Below, in pieces: positions 50,027-58,758 of a stretch of DNA of 64,000 nucleotides. A program made the position numbers and the translations under genes. The DNA comes from Candidatus Neomicrothrix sp. UBA2983 (GTDB lineage: Bacteria; Actinomycetota; Acidimicrobiia; Acidimicrobiales; MedAcidi-G1), in contig DEAL01000008.1 of NCBI GenBank assembly GCA_002346745.1, positions 30,169 through 94,168 of the forward strand, given 5' to 3'. Below the pieces are notes generated by a model that did not search any database, was not told the origin of the DNA, and saw only the letters and a program-made list of their open reading frames with translations. The stretch's first letter is position 1, and each line of letters begins with the position of its first letter.

Positions 50027-50899
50027 GTGGAATTCCTGACCGATCCCTGGAGCTGGTGGATCGAGCCGTTCACCGCCAACCCCTTCATGCGGCGCGCCCT
50101 CCTTGCCGGGCTGCTGGCGGTGCTCGCCACCTCGGTGGTCGGCACCTGGGTGGTGTTGCGGGGGCTGACGTTCCTCGGTGACGCCCTGGCCCATGGCGTT
50201 CTGCCGGGGATCGCCCTCGCCGTCGTGGTCGGCGTCAGCCCCACGCTCGGGGCGCTGGCCGCGGCGGCGGTGATGGTCGGCGGCGTTCACGTGGTCCGCC
50301 GGCACTCGCCACTCCCGGAGGACGTCTCGATCGGCCTGCTCTTCGTCGGGATGCTGGCCCTGGCAGTGGTGATCGTCTCGGCGGGGGCGGCGGCGGACGC
50401 CGGCGATTTGCACCGGGTGCTGTTCGGCTCGGTCACGGGCCTCGAGGTGGCCGACCTCTGGCGGCAGGCCGTGGTGGCCGCTGTGGCGGTGGGCGGGGCG
50501 GTGGTGTTCCACCGGGCATTCCTCGTGTTCACCTTCGACGAGACCCAGGCCGAGCTGCTGGGCCTGCGGCCCCGACTGGCCCATCTGGTGCTCATGGGGC
50601 TGGTGGCGGTCTCGGTTGTCGCGTCCTTCGAGGCGGTCGGCAGCCTGCTCGTGTTCGCCTTCCTCGTGGCGCCGCCAGCCGCCGCCGTGCTGCTGGTGCG
50701 CCGGATCCCGTTGGTGATGGCCGTCGCCGTGGCGCTCGGCGTGGTGGCTGTGGTCGTCGGCGCCCTCGTCAGCTACCACCACGACACGGCGGCCAGTGCC
50801 ACCATGGCTCTGGTGGCGGTAGTGGAGTGCTTCGCCGTGATGGCGGTCCGGGGGATCCGGACGGTGTCGCCGGAGGGGGAGGCTCAGTCGGCCAGGTGA
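50027..50899 (+). CDS. Metal ABC transporter permease (ZnuB/MntB family)
   Basis: A 290-residue membrane protein with about eight transmembrane helices of the ABC-3 family, which imports zinc or manganese. Motifs are GLTFLGDALAHGVLPGIALA and FEAVGSLLVFAFLVAPPAAA. The GTG at 50027 is chosen over an upstream ATG at 49949, which would lie inside the promoter and operator. No ATPase gene adjoins, unusual for this family. The binding protein lies 1 kb away on the opposite strand. The 3' end overlaps the convergent epimerase gene by 16 bp. Confidence 0.9.
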   Translation: MEFLTDPWSWWIEPFTANPFMRRALLAGLLAVLATSVVGTWVVLRGLTFLGDALAHGVLPGIALAVVVGVSPTLGALAAAAVMVGGVHVVRRHSPLPEDVSIGLLFVGMLALAVVIVSAGAAADAGDLHRVLFGSVTGLEVADLWRQAVVAAVAVGGAVVFHRAFLVFTFDETQAELLGLRPRLAHLVLMGLVAVSVVASFEAVGSLLVFAFLVAPPAAAVLLVRRIPLVMAVAVALGVVAVVVGALVSYHHDTAASATMALVAVVECFAVMAVRGIRTVSPEGEAQSAR

Positions 50900-51930
50900 C
50901 CGGCGTGCCGGTCGGAGAAGTGGCCGGCCTCGTGCAACCAGCGGATCGTGGTGGCCAGGGTGTCCTCGAAGTCATGGGCCGGGTACCCGAACTCGGCTGC
51001 AGCGGATTCGTCGACGTTCGACCATCCGCCGGATCGCACCGACTCGGCGAAGAGGCGGGCGATCTCGGCGTTCAGGGGCAGGCGCCGCCTCAGGAGTCGA
51101 CCGGTCGCCTCGAAGGCCTTGCCCATGCCGAGCATGAGTGGCACGGGTGGCGACAGGTGGCGCATGCGTCGGCCGGTCAGCCGTGAGAACGCGTCGGTGA
51201 ACTCGCCCATGGTGATGAGCGGCCCGGAGACGAGGTAGCGGCGCGGCCCGCGGCCGGGATCCAGAGCGCCGATGCACACCCGGGCCACGTCGCGGACGTC
51301 CACCCAGCTCATGTTGACGTCCCGCGGGAACGGCACCACCGAGCCCTTCAGCAGGTCGCGGGTCGTCGCCATCGAGTCGGTCAACTCGGGGCTCGGATCC
51401 GTCGGGCCGATCACGCCGCCCGGGTAGACACAGGTCACCGGCCGGCCGGCGGCCTGATGCCGGCGGGCGACCAACTCGGCGCCGATCTTGCTCTTCGTGT
51501 AGGGGCCGCAGCCCGTCGAGACGTCGTTGTCGGGGGCGAGACCCGGAGCCTGCTGGGGGAGGAAGACGCCCACCGTGGACACGTGGACGACCGGGTCGAT
51601 GTCGAATTCGGCGGCGGCATCGAGGATGGCGCTGGTGCTGGAGGGATTGGTCCTGAGCATGGCGCCGCCGTCGGATGCCTTGAAGCTGAACACCGCCGCA
51701 ACGTGAACCACGGCATCCACGCCCTCGAGGCCGGCCCGGAGGGCGGGGTGATCGTCGAGGTCGGCTGTGACGACCTCGACGGATGCCGGATCGATTCCGT
51801 GGAGGGCGAGTGCCGAGGCGGCCTTGACCGGGTTCCGCACGAGCATCCGGACCCCGTGGCCCGCTGCCAGTGCCCGGGAGACGCAGTGCGAGCCGATGAA
51901 ACCGGTTCCGCCGGTGATGGCGACATCCAT
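50884..51930 (-). CDS. NAD-dependent epimerase/dehydratase (extended SDR)
   Basis: A 348-residue extended SDR with GGTGFIGSH near the N-terminus, VHVAAVFSF, and the catalytic Y-x3-K in GPYTKSKIGAEL. It resembles dihydroflavonol-reductase/steroid-dehydrogenase-like members rather than sugar epimerases. It lies between the two parts of the metal transporter and overlaps the permease 3' end on the opposite strand. It starts 53 bp after the binding-protein stop on the same strand and may be read through from it. The substrate is unknown. Confidence 0.85.
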   Translation of the reverse strand: MDVAITGGTGFIGSHCVSRALAAGHGVRMLVRNPVKAASALALHGIDPASVEVVTADLDDHPALRAGLEGVDAVVHVAAVFSFKASDGGAMLRTNPSSTSAILDAAAEFDIDPVVHVSTVGVFLPQQAPGLAPDNDVSTGCGPYTKSKIGAELVARRHQAAGRPVTCVYPGGVIGPTDPSPELTDSMATTRDLLKGSVVPFPRDVNMSWVDVRDVARVCIGALDPGRGPRRYLVSGPLITMGEFTDAFSRLTGRRMRHLSPPVPLMLGMGKAFEATGRLLRRRLPLNAEIARLFAESVRSGGWSNVDESAAAEFGYPAHDFEDTLATTIRWLHEAGHFSDRHAGHLAD

Positions 51931-51983
51931 GCGTGCCCCCCTTCCTGGTCTGCGGCGGAGGGTAGCCGCCGATGGCATCGGGG

Positions 51984-53099
51984 TCAGCCGTGGTCGCCGC
52001 TGTCGCGGTCGCTGTCGTGGTCGCTGTCGTGGTCGCTTTCGTCGTCGCTGTCGTGGTCGCTGTCGTGGTCGCTGTCGTGGTCGCTTTCGTCGTCGCTGTC
52101 GTGGTCGCTGTGGCCGCTGTGGCCGCTGTGGTCGCTGTCGTGGTCGCTGTCGTCGTCGCTGTCGTGGCCGCTGTCGTGGTCGCTGTGGCCGCTGTGGCCG
52201 CTGTGGTCGCTGTGGCCACTGTCGTGGTCGCTGTGGTCTCCGAAGGCGTCGACCAGGCGATCCGTGAGGGTCCGCAGCATCCCGGCGTGCGTGCCGGTGG
52301 GGGACTGCGCCGGGCCCAGTCGGAGCGGCAGCTCCACGAAGGTGGCGCCCGTCATCTCGGCCAGACGCCGGGCAGCGTCGTCGTGGCCGTCCTCCTCGGC
52401 GGCGACCAGTCGGACCCCCTCCGCCAGCATCTCCTCGACCAGATGCTCGAGGTCGTGGGCGCTGGGCTCCTCCATCGACGAGTGCGAGTGCACGACGGTG
52501 TCGAGCACCGTCAGGTCGTAGCGTTCGACGTACCGGCCGAGGGCCTCGTGGTCGGTGACGAGCACCCGGTGTTCCTCGGGGATGGTCCCGATCATGTCGG
52601 CCAACTCGACGTCAAGAGAACGGAGTTCGCCATCGAGGTCGCGTCGGCATGCCTCCACCTCGTTGGCATCGAGGCCTGCAACCTGGACGAGTGCCTCGGC
52701 AAGGGCCGGGAGGGCGTCGGCGACCGCCAACGGGTCCAGCCACAGGTGGGGATCGCCGTCGCCCCGGTGGATGCGGTGGATGGCTGTGGGTGACGCCTTC
52801 AACGTGTCCTGCAGCGTTCCCTCGACTCCGCCCCCGTTCACCACCACCAGTCGGGCCTCGTCGATGCGTCCGCGGTCGGCAAGGGACGGCTCATAGGCGT
52901 GGTGATCGGCACCGAGGGGGATCAGGGCATCGACCGCCTCGCCACAGGCCAGATCGGAGGTGACCGCTGCCCAGAGCGGTGTGCCGGCGAGGATGCCCGC
53001 TCCCTCCTCCGTGTCGCCGCAGGCGGCAGGCACCAACGTCAGGAGGGCGGCGAGGAGGACGGACAGGGTGCGGATGGAGGCACGTGACGGTGAAAGCAT
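51984..53099 (-). CDS. Metal ABC transporter substrate-binding lipoprotein with His/Asp/Ser tail
   Basis: A 371-residue lipoprotein (lipobox VPAAC, Cys27) of the ZnuA/MntC cluster A-I family. Probable metal ligands are H66/H67 (GADHHAYEPS), H118 (DPHLWLDP), H184 (TDHEALGRY), and an acidic/His region EEDGHDDAAR. Its striking part is the tail (residues 289-371), about 83 residues of only Ser, Asp, His, Gly, with a few Glu and one Arg, holding 19 His. The usual ZnuA His-rich loop is central, not terminal. TACAAT lies 6 nt before the ATG, next to the palindrome at 53111-53123. A zinc or other divalent metal is likely. Confidence 0.9.
   Translation of the reverse strand: MLSPSRASIRTLSVLLAALLTLVPAACGDTEEGAGILAGTPLWAAVTSDLACGEAVDALIPLGADHHAYEPSLADRGRIDEARLVVVNGGGVEGTLQDTLKASPTAIHRIHRGDGDPHLWLDPLAVADALPALAEALVQVAGLDANEVEACRRDLDGELRSLDVELADMIGTIPEEHRVLVTDHEALGRYVERYDLTVLDTVVHSHSSMEEPSAHDLEHLVEEMLAEGVRLVAAEEDGHDDAARRLAEMTGATFVELPLRLGPAQSPTGTHAGMLRTLTDRLVDAFGDHSDHDSGHSDHSGHSGHSDHDSGHDSDDDSDHDSDHSGHSGHSDHDSDDESDHDSDHDSDHDSDDESDHDSDHDSDRDSGDHG
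51987..52235. repeat. Low-complexity repeat encoding the His/Asp/Ser tail
   Basis: Imperfect 6-, 9-, 12- and 18-bp units (on the + strand mostly GTCGTGGTCGCT, and GCTGTGGCC) build the tail. All changes keep the minus frame, so selection on the protein is likely. The other five frames also stay open for long stretches and give false proteins rich in Val/Ala or Arg/Cys/Gly. Confidence 0.85.
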
Positions 53100-53105
53100 G
53101 CATCG

Positions 53106-53125
53106 ATTGTAATGAGACTCATTCT
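53106..53125 (-). promoter_or_regulatory. Promoter and candidate metal-responsive operator of binding-protein gene
   Basis: TACAAT (53111-53106, minus strand) is a -10 box 6 nt before the ATG. A perfect palindrome AATGAG-A-CTCATT covers 53111-53123, upstream of and touching the -10. The core GAGACTCATTCT (53114-53125, + strand) is shared with the permease promoter. The form resembles Fur-family boxes. Confidence 0.65.
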
Positions 53126-53195
53126 TATCTACAAACCCGATCTGAAGGAACCGCGGGTTGCAGCGTGACCCCGTGAGCCGCGCGAGGATGCGCCC

Positions 53196-53348
53196 GTGGG
53201 CTGCCTGCCAACGACGTTCGTCATCGTCGGCATCGCCGTCCTCGTCGTCACGGGCGTGCTGAACGTCGCCGGCGTGGGCTTTCTGCTCCTCGTCGGCGGC
53301 GTGATGTTGGGATTGGCCCACTGGGCCGAGCGCTGGCGCCGACACTGA
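53196..53348 (+). CDS. Small two-helix membrane protein (50 aa)
   Basis: A GTG (53196) with GAGGA 8 nt before it opens a 50-residue frame: an initial GCLPTT, then two hydrophobic segments FVIVGIAVLVVTGVL and VGFLLLVGGVMLGLA, and a basic end HWAERWRRH. It is in the same frame as the acyl-CoA synthetase and is separated from it by one TGA. It may be an independent small membrane protein, or its end may help translate the synthetase gene by coupling. No family is recognised. Confidence 0.5.
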   Translation: MGCLPTTFVIVGIAVLVVTGVLNVAGVGFLLLVGGVMLGLAHWAERWRRH

Positions 53349-54938
53349 CTGCTCGACGCCAGGGCTGTCACCGACTGGGAAGCCCTACGCGGTGCCTTCC
53401 ACTGGGACCTCCCCGAAGCGTTCAACATCACCGAGGCCACGTGCGGCCGGCACGCCCGGGAGCGGCCCGACCGTCCGGCGGTCTTTGTCAGCCCCGAGGA
53501 CGGGCCGACGACGACGGTCACCTTCGCCGGCCTCGACGACCTCGTGGGGAGGGTCGCGGGCGGCCTGGCCGGCCTCGGCGTCGAACGTGGCGACCGGGTC
53601 GCCGCCCGGCTGGACCAGGGCGTACCGTCGCTGGCGGTGCTGCTCGCCACGCTTCGGCTGGGTGGCATCGCGGTCCCGATCCCACCGGCCTTCGCCACCG
53701 ACGCCGTGGCCTATCGGCTCGAGGACAGCGGGGCCCGGGTTCTCGTGGCCGAGGGCGACGACATCGCAGACCTCGCGGACGCCGTCGGACACCTGCTGGC
53801 CCTGAACGCGGTCGGCGAACTCCCCTCCGTCTTGACCTCGGCGGCACCGGCCGCACCGGCGGCCACGTCACCGGACGATCCGGCGCTGATCTTCTACACC
53901 TCGGGCTCCACCGGGCCGCCCAAGGGCGTGCTGCACGGCCATAGGGTTCTCCTCGGCCACCTCCCGGGCTTCCAGATCATGTTCGACCTGGCCCCCGACG
54001 AGGACGACGTCTACTGGACGCCCTCGGTCTGGGCCTGGCAGGGCTCCCTGGGGGACCTGGTCCTGCCGGCCCTGTACTTCGGCTGCCCGGTGGTGGCCAC
54101 GCCCGGCCGCTACTCAGACGATCGGGTCCACGCCACCCTGGCCGCCACCGGGATCACCCGGGCCTTCCTGGCCACCGCCGTGTTGCGCCGCCTCGTCCTG
54201 GATCCGCCCACGGACCCGCCGGCCCACCGGCTTCGGGTGATCTGCACCGGTGGCGATCCCCTGCCTCCCGGCTTCGGCGAGCGCGTCGCCGACCTGTTCG
54301 GCGTCGGTGTCAACGACGACTACGGGCTTACCGAGACCAGCCACATCGCCGCAGGCTGCAACGCCCTGTATTCGACGCCCGAGGGAGCCATCGGTCGCCA
54401 GGTCCCGGGTCGCCGGGTGGCGGTCCTCGACGCGGACCTGCGTCCCGTGCCTCCGGGCGAGGAGGGCCAGATCGCCTCGTCGGCCGAGGACCCCATCACG
54501 ATGCTGGGCTACTGGGGGCGCCCCGAGGCCACCGCCGAGCGCCTCGTCGACGGCTGGTGCCTCACCGGCGACCGTGGCGTGCTCGACGAGGCCGGCTACC
54601 TCTGGTACCGGGGCCGGATGGGGCAGGCCATGAAGGTCTCGGGGCAGGTGGTCGGCCCAGAGGAGGTGGAGGCCATCCTGCGTGCCCACCCCTGCGTGGC
54701 CGAGGTTTGCGTCTTCTCCGAACCCGACGAGGTGCTGGGAGACCGGCCGGTCGCCGTGATCGAGTTGGGACGGGGCTGGGAGGAGAGCGCCCTGCTGGTC
54801 GGCCAGCTGCGACGCCTGGCTCGGGACCACCTCGCCCGCTTCGCCTACCCCCGTCGCGTGGTCTTCGACGACCTGCCCCGCAACTCCAGCGGCAAGGTGG
54901 ATCGGGCGGCGACCCGGGAGCGCTTCGCCGAGGTCTGA
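53349..54938 (+). CDS. AMP-dependent acyl-CoA synthetase (medium-chain/acetyl type), start unclear
   Basis: The protein activates a carboxylic acid to acyl-CoA through acyl-AMP. Motifs are [13 protein letters not shown] (P-loop), [37 protein letters not shown] and the C-terminal lysine in [10 protein letters not shown]. The family N-terminus continues upstream of the first GTG (53544): [19 protein letters not shown] and [15 protein letters not shown] are in frame from 53349. No ATG, GTG or TTG exists there. A GTC (53367) sits where MTDWEALR would begin, so a rare start codon, a sequence error or decay is possible. Length from 53349 is 529 residues. Confidence 0.85.
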   Translation: MLDARAVTDWEALRGAFHWDLPEAFNITEATCGRHARERPDRPAVFVSPEDGPTTTVTFAGLDDLVGRVAGGLAGLGVERGDRVAARLDQGVPSLAVLLATLRLGGIAVPIPPAFATDAVAYRLEDSGARVLVAEGDDIADLADAVGHLLALNAVGELPSVLTSAAPAAPAATSPDDPALIFYTSGSTGPPKGVLHGHRVLLGHLPGFQIMFDLAPDEDDVYWTPSVWAWQGSLGDLVLPALYFGCPVVATPGRYSDDRVHATLAATGITRAFLATAVLRRLVLDPPTDPPAHRLRVICTGGDPLPPGFGERVADLFGVGVNDDYGLTETSHIAAGCNALYSTPEGAIGRQVPGRRVAVLDADLRPVPPGEEGQIASSAEDPITMLGYWGRPEATAERLVDGWCLTGDRGVLDEAGYLWYRGRMGQAMKVSGQVVGPEEVEAILRAHPCVAEVCVFSEPDEVLGDRPVAVIELGRGWEESALLVGQLRRLARDHLARFAYPRRVVFDDLPRNSSGKVDRAATRERFAEV

Positions 54939-54958
54939 GCCGCCCGGAGCGGGGGTGT

Positions 54959-54964
54959 TAGCGT
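54959..54964 (+). promoter_or_regulatory. Putative -10 box of mscR
   Basis: TAGCGT lies about 50 bp before the mscR ATG, which has its own AGGGAG site at 55002-55007. This gene would thus have a normal leader. Confidence 0.4.
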
Positions 54965-55014
54965 GCGGACCGCCAGCAGGCAGCGCATCCAGTGACGAGT
55001 CAGGGAGCAGCACG

Positions 55015-56097
55015 ATGCCGCACAGTGTTCGGGCCGTAATCGCCAGGGCCCAGGGTGAGCCCGTCTCGATCGAGACGATCGAGGTGCCGGACCCGGGTCC
55101 GGGCGAAGCCCTCGTGGCCGTCAAGGCCTGCGGGGTGTGCCACACCGACCTGCACTACCGGGAGGGTGCCATCAACGACGAGTTCCCGTTCCTCCTCGGC
55201 CACGAGGCGGCGGGCATCGTCGAGGCCGTCGGCAACGACGTGACCAACGTGGCGCCCGGCGACTTCGTCATCCTGAACTGGCGGGCAGTCTGTGGCGAGT
55301 GCCGTTCCTGCAAGCGGGGACGACCGTGGTACTGCTTCGCCACCCACAACGCCACGCAGAAGATGACCCTCGACGGGGTGGAACTCTCGCCGGCCCTCGG
55401 CATCGGCGCCTTCGCGGAGAAGACCCTCGTTGCTGCGGGCCAGGCCACGAAGGTGGACCCGTCGGCCAGTCCGGAGGCTGCCGGCCTGATCGGCTGCGGC
55501 GTGATGGCCGGCCTCGGTGCCGCCATGAACACGGGTGGTGTCGGACGCGGCGACTCGGTGGCGGTGTTCGGTTGCGGCGGCGTCGGCAACGCCGCCATCG
55601 CCGGGGCCCGCCTGGCGGGTGCCCACACCATCATCGGGATCGACATCGACGCCGGGAAGTTGGAACTGGCACGGGAGTTCGGCGCCACCCACACGATCGA
55701 CTCGAGCAGCGAGGACCCGGTGGAAGCCGTCCGGGCCCTGACCGACGGCAACGGGGTCGACGTGGCCATCGAGGCCGTCGGTCGACCGGAGGTCTACGAG
55801 CAGGCCTTCTTCGCACGTGACCTCGCCGGCACGGTGGTGCTGGTGGGCGTGCCGAATCCGACCATGCGCGTCGACCTTCCGATGATCGAGGTCTTCGGGC
55901 GCGGCGGCTCGCTGAAGTCCTCGTGGTACGGCGACTGCCTGCCCGAGCGCGACTTCCCGATGCTGATCGACCTCTACCTGCAGGGCCGACTGGACCTGGA
56001 CCGCTTCGTGAGCGAGACCATCGTCCTCGACGAGGTCGAGGAGGCGTTCCACCGCATGGAACGCGGCGAGGTGATCCGCTCGGTGGTGGTGCTCTAG
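55015..56097 (+). CDS. mscR: S-(hydroxymethyl)mycothiol dehydrogenase
   Basis: MscR oxidises the mycothiol-formaldehyde adduct, the actinobacterial route of formaldehyde removal, and may also reduce S-nitrosomycothiol. The 360-residue zinc MDR shows [14 protein letters not shown] (catalytic zinc), [12 protein letters not shown], the structural zinc Cys in [15 protein letters not shown], and [20 protein letters not shown] typical of MscR. The NAD motif is [14 protein letters not shown]. The ATG has AGGGAG upstream. The mycothiol-specific MBL hydrolase often found next to it is absent. Confidence 0.93.
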   Translation: MPHSVRAVIARAQGEPVSIETIEVPDPGPGEALVAVKACGVCHTDLHYREGAINDEFPFLLGHEAAGIVEAVGNDVTNVAPGDFVILNWRAVCGECRSCKRGRPWYCFATHNATQKMTLDGVELSPALGIGAFAEKTLVAAGQATKVDPSASPEAAGLIGCGVMAGLGAAMNTGGVGRGDSVAVFGCGGVGNAAIAGARLAGAHTIIGIDIDAGKLELAREFGATHTIDSSSEDPVEAVRALTDGNGVDVAIEAVGRPEVYEQAFFARDLAGTVVLVGVPNPTMRVDLPMIEVFGRGGSLKSSWYGDCLPERDFPMLIDLYLQGRLDLDRFVSETIVLDEVEEAFHRMERGEVIRSVVVL

Positions 56098-56122
56098 GGG
56101 TTCCGCCGGTGGGCGGTCCGCC

Positions 56123-57487
56123 CTACGCCAGGACGGGCACGTTCGCCATCGCCTCGGCGATCTTCTCCTCCGGGTAGTCGTAGTCGACCAGTTCACCGGC
56201 CAGGTACTTCTCGTAGGCCGCCAGGTCGAGGTGTCCGTGGCCGCACAGGGCGGTCAGGATCACCTTCTCCTCGCCTGACTCCTTGCAGCGCAGTGCCTCG
56301 CGGACGGCTGCGGCGATGGCATGTGTCGGTTCCGGGGCCGGCAGGATGCCTTCGGTGCGGGCGAACCTCAGGGCGGCGGCGAAGCACTCGTTCTGGTGGA
56401 TCGACTCCGCCTCGACCAGGCCCAACTCGTAGAGGTGGCTGACCAACGGAGACATGCCGTGGTAGCGCAGGCCGCCGGCGTGGATCGGATCCGGAATGAA
56501 CGAGTGTCCGAGGGTGTGCATCTTGACCAGCGGCGTGAGCTGCCCGGTGTCGCCGAAGTCGTACCGGTACTCGCCGCGGGTCAGCGACGGGCAGGAGGCG
56601 GGCTCGACGCAACGGATGACCGGGTCCATGCGGCCGGCCAGCTTCTCCCGCAGGAACGGGAAGGAGAGGCCACCGAAATTGGAGCCGCCGCCGGTGCAGC
56701 CCACGAGCACGTCGGGCGTCTCACCGACCTTGGCCAACTGGAGGAGCGCCTCCTCGCCGATGATCGTCTGGTGCAGCAGCACGTGGTTGAGGACGCTGCC
56801 GAGGGCATAGCGGGTGTCCTCCCGTTGGGCGGCCTGTTCGACCGCCTCGGAGATGGCGATCCCGAGGCTGCCGGGGCTGGAGGGCTCGGCAGCCAGGACG
56901 GCGCGGCCGGACTCGGTCAGGTCGGAGGGGCTGGGGTGCACCCGGGCGCCCCAGACCTCCATCATCGTGCGCCGGTAGGGCTTCTGGTCGTAGGAGGCCC
57001 GAACCTGCCAGACCTCGCACTCGAGGCCGTACTGGGCGGTGGCGAAGGCAAGCGCCGAGCCCCACTGGCCGGCGCCGGTCTCCGTCGTCAGCCGGGTAAC
57101 GCCCTCCTGGGCGTTGTAGTAGGCCTGCGGTACGGCGGTGTTGGGCTTGTGCGAGCCTGCCGGACTGACACCCTCGTACTTGAGGAAGATCTTGGCGGGG
57201 GTGTCGAGCTCCTGCTCGAGGCGGCGGGCCCGCAGCAGGGGGCTGGGCCGCCAGAGCCGGTACACGTCGAGCACCTCGCCGGGGATGTCGATGTACGAAT
57301 CGCCACTGACCTCCTGGAGGATCAGTGCCATCGGGAACAGGGGCGCCAGGTCGTCCGGGCCGATCGGCTCGAGCGTGCCGGGGTGCAGCGGTGGTGGCGG
57401 CGGCGCCGGCAGGTCGGGGATGACGTTGTACCACTGCGTCGGCATCTCGGATTCGTCGAGCAGCACCTTGGAGTAGTCATCGGACAT
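56123..57487 (-). CDS. trpB2: Tryptophan synthase beta-like protein TrpB2
   Basis: TrpB2 is a PLP enzyme that makes tryptophan from indole and serine, usually without TrpA. The 454-residue chain is longer than TrpB1 and has the TrpB2 N-terminus with [20 protein letters not shown]. The PLP lysine is in AGSHKPNTA, with [14 protein letters not shown], and [11 protein letters not shown] binds the PLP phosphate. The ATG at 57487 has AGGGGA upstream. No other trp gene adjoins, in line with an indole-salvage role. Confidence 0.94.
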   Translation of the reverse strand: MSDDYSKVLLDESEMPTQWYNVIPDLPAPPPPPLHPGTLEPIGPDDLAPLFPMALILQEVSGDSYIDIPGEVLDVYRLWRPSPLLRARRLEQELDTPAKIFLKYEGVSPAGSHKPNTAVPQAYYNAQEGVTRLTTETGAGQWGSALAFATAQYGLECEVWQVRASYDQKPYRRTMMEVWGARVHPSPSDLTESGRAVLAAEPSSPGSLGIAISEAVEQAAQREDTRYALGSVLNHVLLHQTIIGEEALLQLAKVGETPDVLVGCTGGGSNFGGLSFPFLREKLAGRMDPVIRCVEPASCPSLTRGEYRYDFGDTGQLTPLVKMHTLGHSFIPDPIHAGGLRYHGMSPLVSHLYELGLVEAESIHQNECFAAALRFARTEGILPAPEPTHAIAAAVREALRCKESGEEKVILTALCGHGHLDLAAYEKYLAGELVDYDYPEEKIAEAMANVPVLA

Positions 57488-57556
57488 GGCGTGGTCCCCT
57501 TCGTCGTCCACCGTCGAAGGGACGAGTCAAGCACAGGGGCGTGCGATCATCCAGAC

Positions 57557-57874
57557 GTGCTGGTGTTCGACGGGGACTGCGGGTTTTGCCGGCGTTGTGC
57601 CGACTGGGTGGCCGTCCGGGGCGAGGTGCCGATGGCCGCGTCCGCCGAGGTCGACCTCGCGAACCTGGGCCTGACCGCCGAGGAGGCGGCGTCCAGCGCC
57701 TGGTGGGTCGAGGAGGGAGAGCGCCTGTCGGGGCACCGGGCGGTCGCCCGTGTGTTGGGCGAGCTGGGCGGCGCCTGGGGGCTGGCCGGTCGTCTGCTGG
57801 CCGTCCCGCCGTTCTCGTGGCTGGGTGGGCCGGCCTACCGGTGGGTGGCGGCCAACCGACACCGCTTCGGGTGA
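57557..57874 (+). CDS. DCC-family thiol-disulfide oxidoreductase (DUF393)
   Basis: A 105-residue protein of the DCC family. It starts with VLVFDGDCGFCRRCADWV, which has the C-x2-C redox pair and the DGDC lead that names the family. It lacks a signal peptide, so it is cytosolic. The GTG at 57557 has GATCAT 6 nt upstream. It shares a 69-bp promoter region with the divergent trpB2, which holds a CCCTTCG/CGAAGGG inverted repeat (57497-57521). The partner and substrate are unknown. Confidence 0.82.
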   Translation: MLVFDGDCGFCRRCADWVAVRGEVPMAASAEVDLANLGLTAEEAASSAWWVEEGERLSGHRAVARVLGELGGAWGLAGRLLAVPPFSWLGGPAYRWVAANRHRFG

Positions 57875-57878
57875 GGGG

Positions 57879-58748
57879 TCAGCCCAGGTCGAGTTCGGCA
57901 GAGAGGTCGCGGAGGCCATCCACGGAACGGTCACCGGCCGCCGGGTCGGGGCCGCCGGAGATCGCCCGGTAGTCCTGGACCACGATCAGCCGGTCGACGC
58001 CGAGGTCCTCGAAGCGGCGGTAGGAATCGCGGTCGACCGGGGCGGCGGGCGAGATGCTGACCTGTAGGTCGCCCAGCTCCGCTGGTCGCTCGTGCTGCTC
58101 GGCGGCGTCGGCGAGGCGGTTGATGGCCTTGGCGGTGAACTCCGGGGTGGCGGCGAAGCCGTACCAGCCGTGCCCCTTGGTGACGGCGCGCCGCCAGGTG
58201 GCCGTCGAGCCGCCGCCGACGTGGACGGGTGGGCCGCCGGCCTGGACCGGTCGTGGATGTGCCTCGGCCCCGTGCCAGGAGGTGAAGCGACCCTCGAACT
58301 CGAGGTCGCCGCGCCACAGCGCACGGAGGGCGTCGAGGTGCTCGTCGGTCCGGGCGCCACGTTCCTCGATCGGGACGCCCACGGCCTCGAACTCGACCGG
58401 TACGTAGCCGACGCCGATCCCGAACTCGAGCCGGCCGCCGGACAGGACGTCGACCGAGGCCAGCTCCTTGGCGAGCACGGCCGGGGAACGCTGCGGCAGG
58501 ATCACGATGCCGGTGCCGAGGCGGAGGGTGTTGGTGTGGCCGGCGAGGAACGCCAACGACGCAACCTGGTCGACGAAGTGGGTGTCGGGACGAACCGGCG
58601 ACGGCGGCGCCTGTGGGCTGGCGGCGACGAGGTGCTCGCCGGTCCACACCGACTCGAAGCCGGCCTCCTCGGCGGCGACGGCGATGCGGACCATCGTCTC
58701 GGGGTCGGCGTGGCCGCCCATGTTGATCCCGAACAAGCCGACCTTCAC
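57879..58748 (-). CDS. LLM-class F420-dependent oxidoreductase 1
   Basis: A 289-residue TIM-barrel luciferase-like protein of the F420 type. The N-terminus VGLFGINMGGHADPETMVRI, TGIVILPQRSPAVLAKELAS, and SGGRLEFGIGVGYVPVEFEAVG are family hallmarks. It would move hydride from F420H2 to an unknown substrate. It starts 10 bp after the second LLM gene, and both follow the DUF1214 gene, so the three form an operon. Confidence 0.88.
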   Translation of the reverse strand: MKVGLFGINMGGHADPETMVRIAVAAEEAGFESVWTGEHLVAASPQAPPSPVRPDTHFVDQVASLAFLAGHTNTLRLGTGIVILPQRSPAVLAKELASVDVLSGGRLEFGIGVGYVPVEFEAVGVPIEERGARTDEHLDALRALWRGDLEFEGRFTSWHGAEAHPRPVQAGGPPVHVGGGSTATWRRAVTKGHGWYGFAATPEFTAKAINRLADAAEQHERPAELGDLQVSISPAAPVDRDSYRRFEDLGVDRLIVVQDYRAISGGPDPAAGDRSVDGLRDLSAELDLG

Positions 58749-58758
58749 GCCCCAGCCC

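Noticed and set aside
51987..52235. Possible CRISPR array or regulatory satellite
   Set aside because: Units are 6-18 bp with no unique spacers, keep the coding frame and end at a stop codon; it is a coding repeat.
51972..52793. Plus-strand frame with long Val/Ala repeats resembling a membrane protein
   Set aside because: It is the antisense reading of the His/Asp/Ser tail. The minus frame continues into a complete metal-binding protein with signal peptide and promoter.
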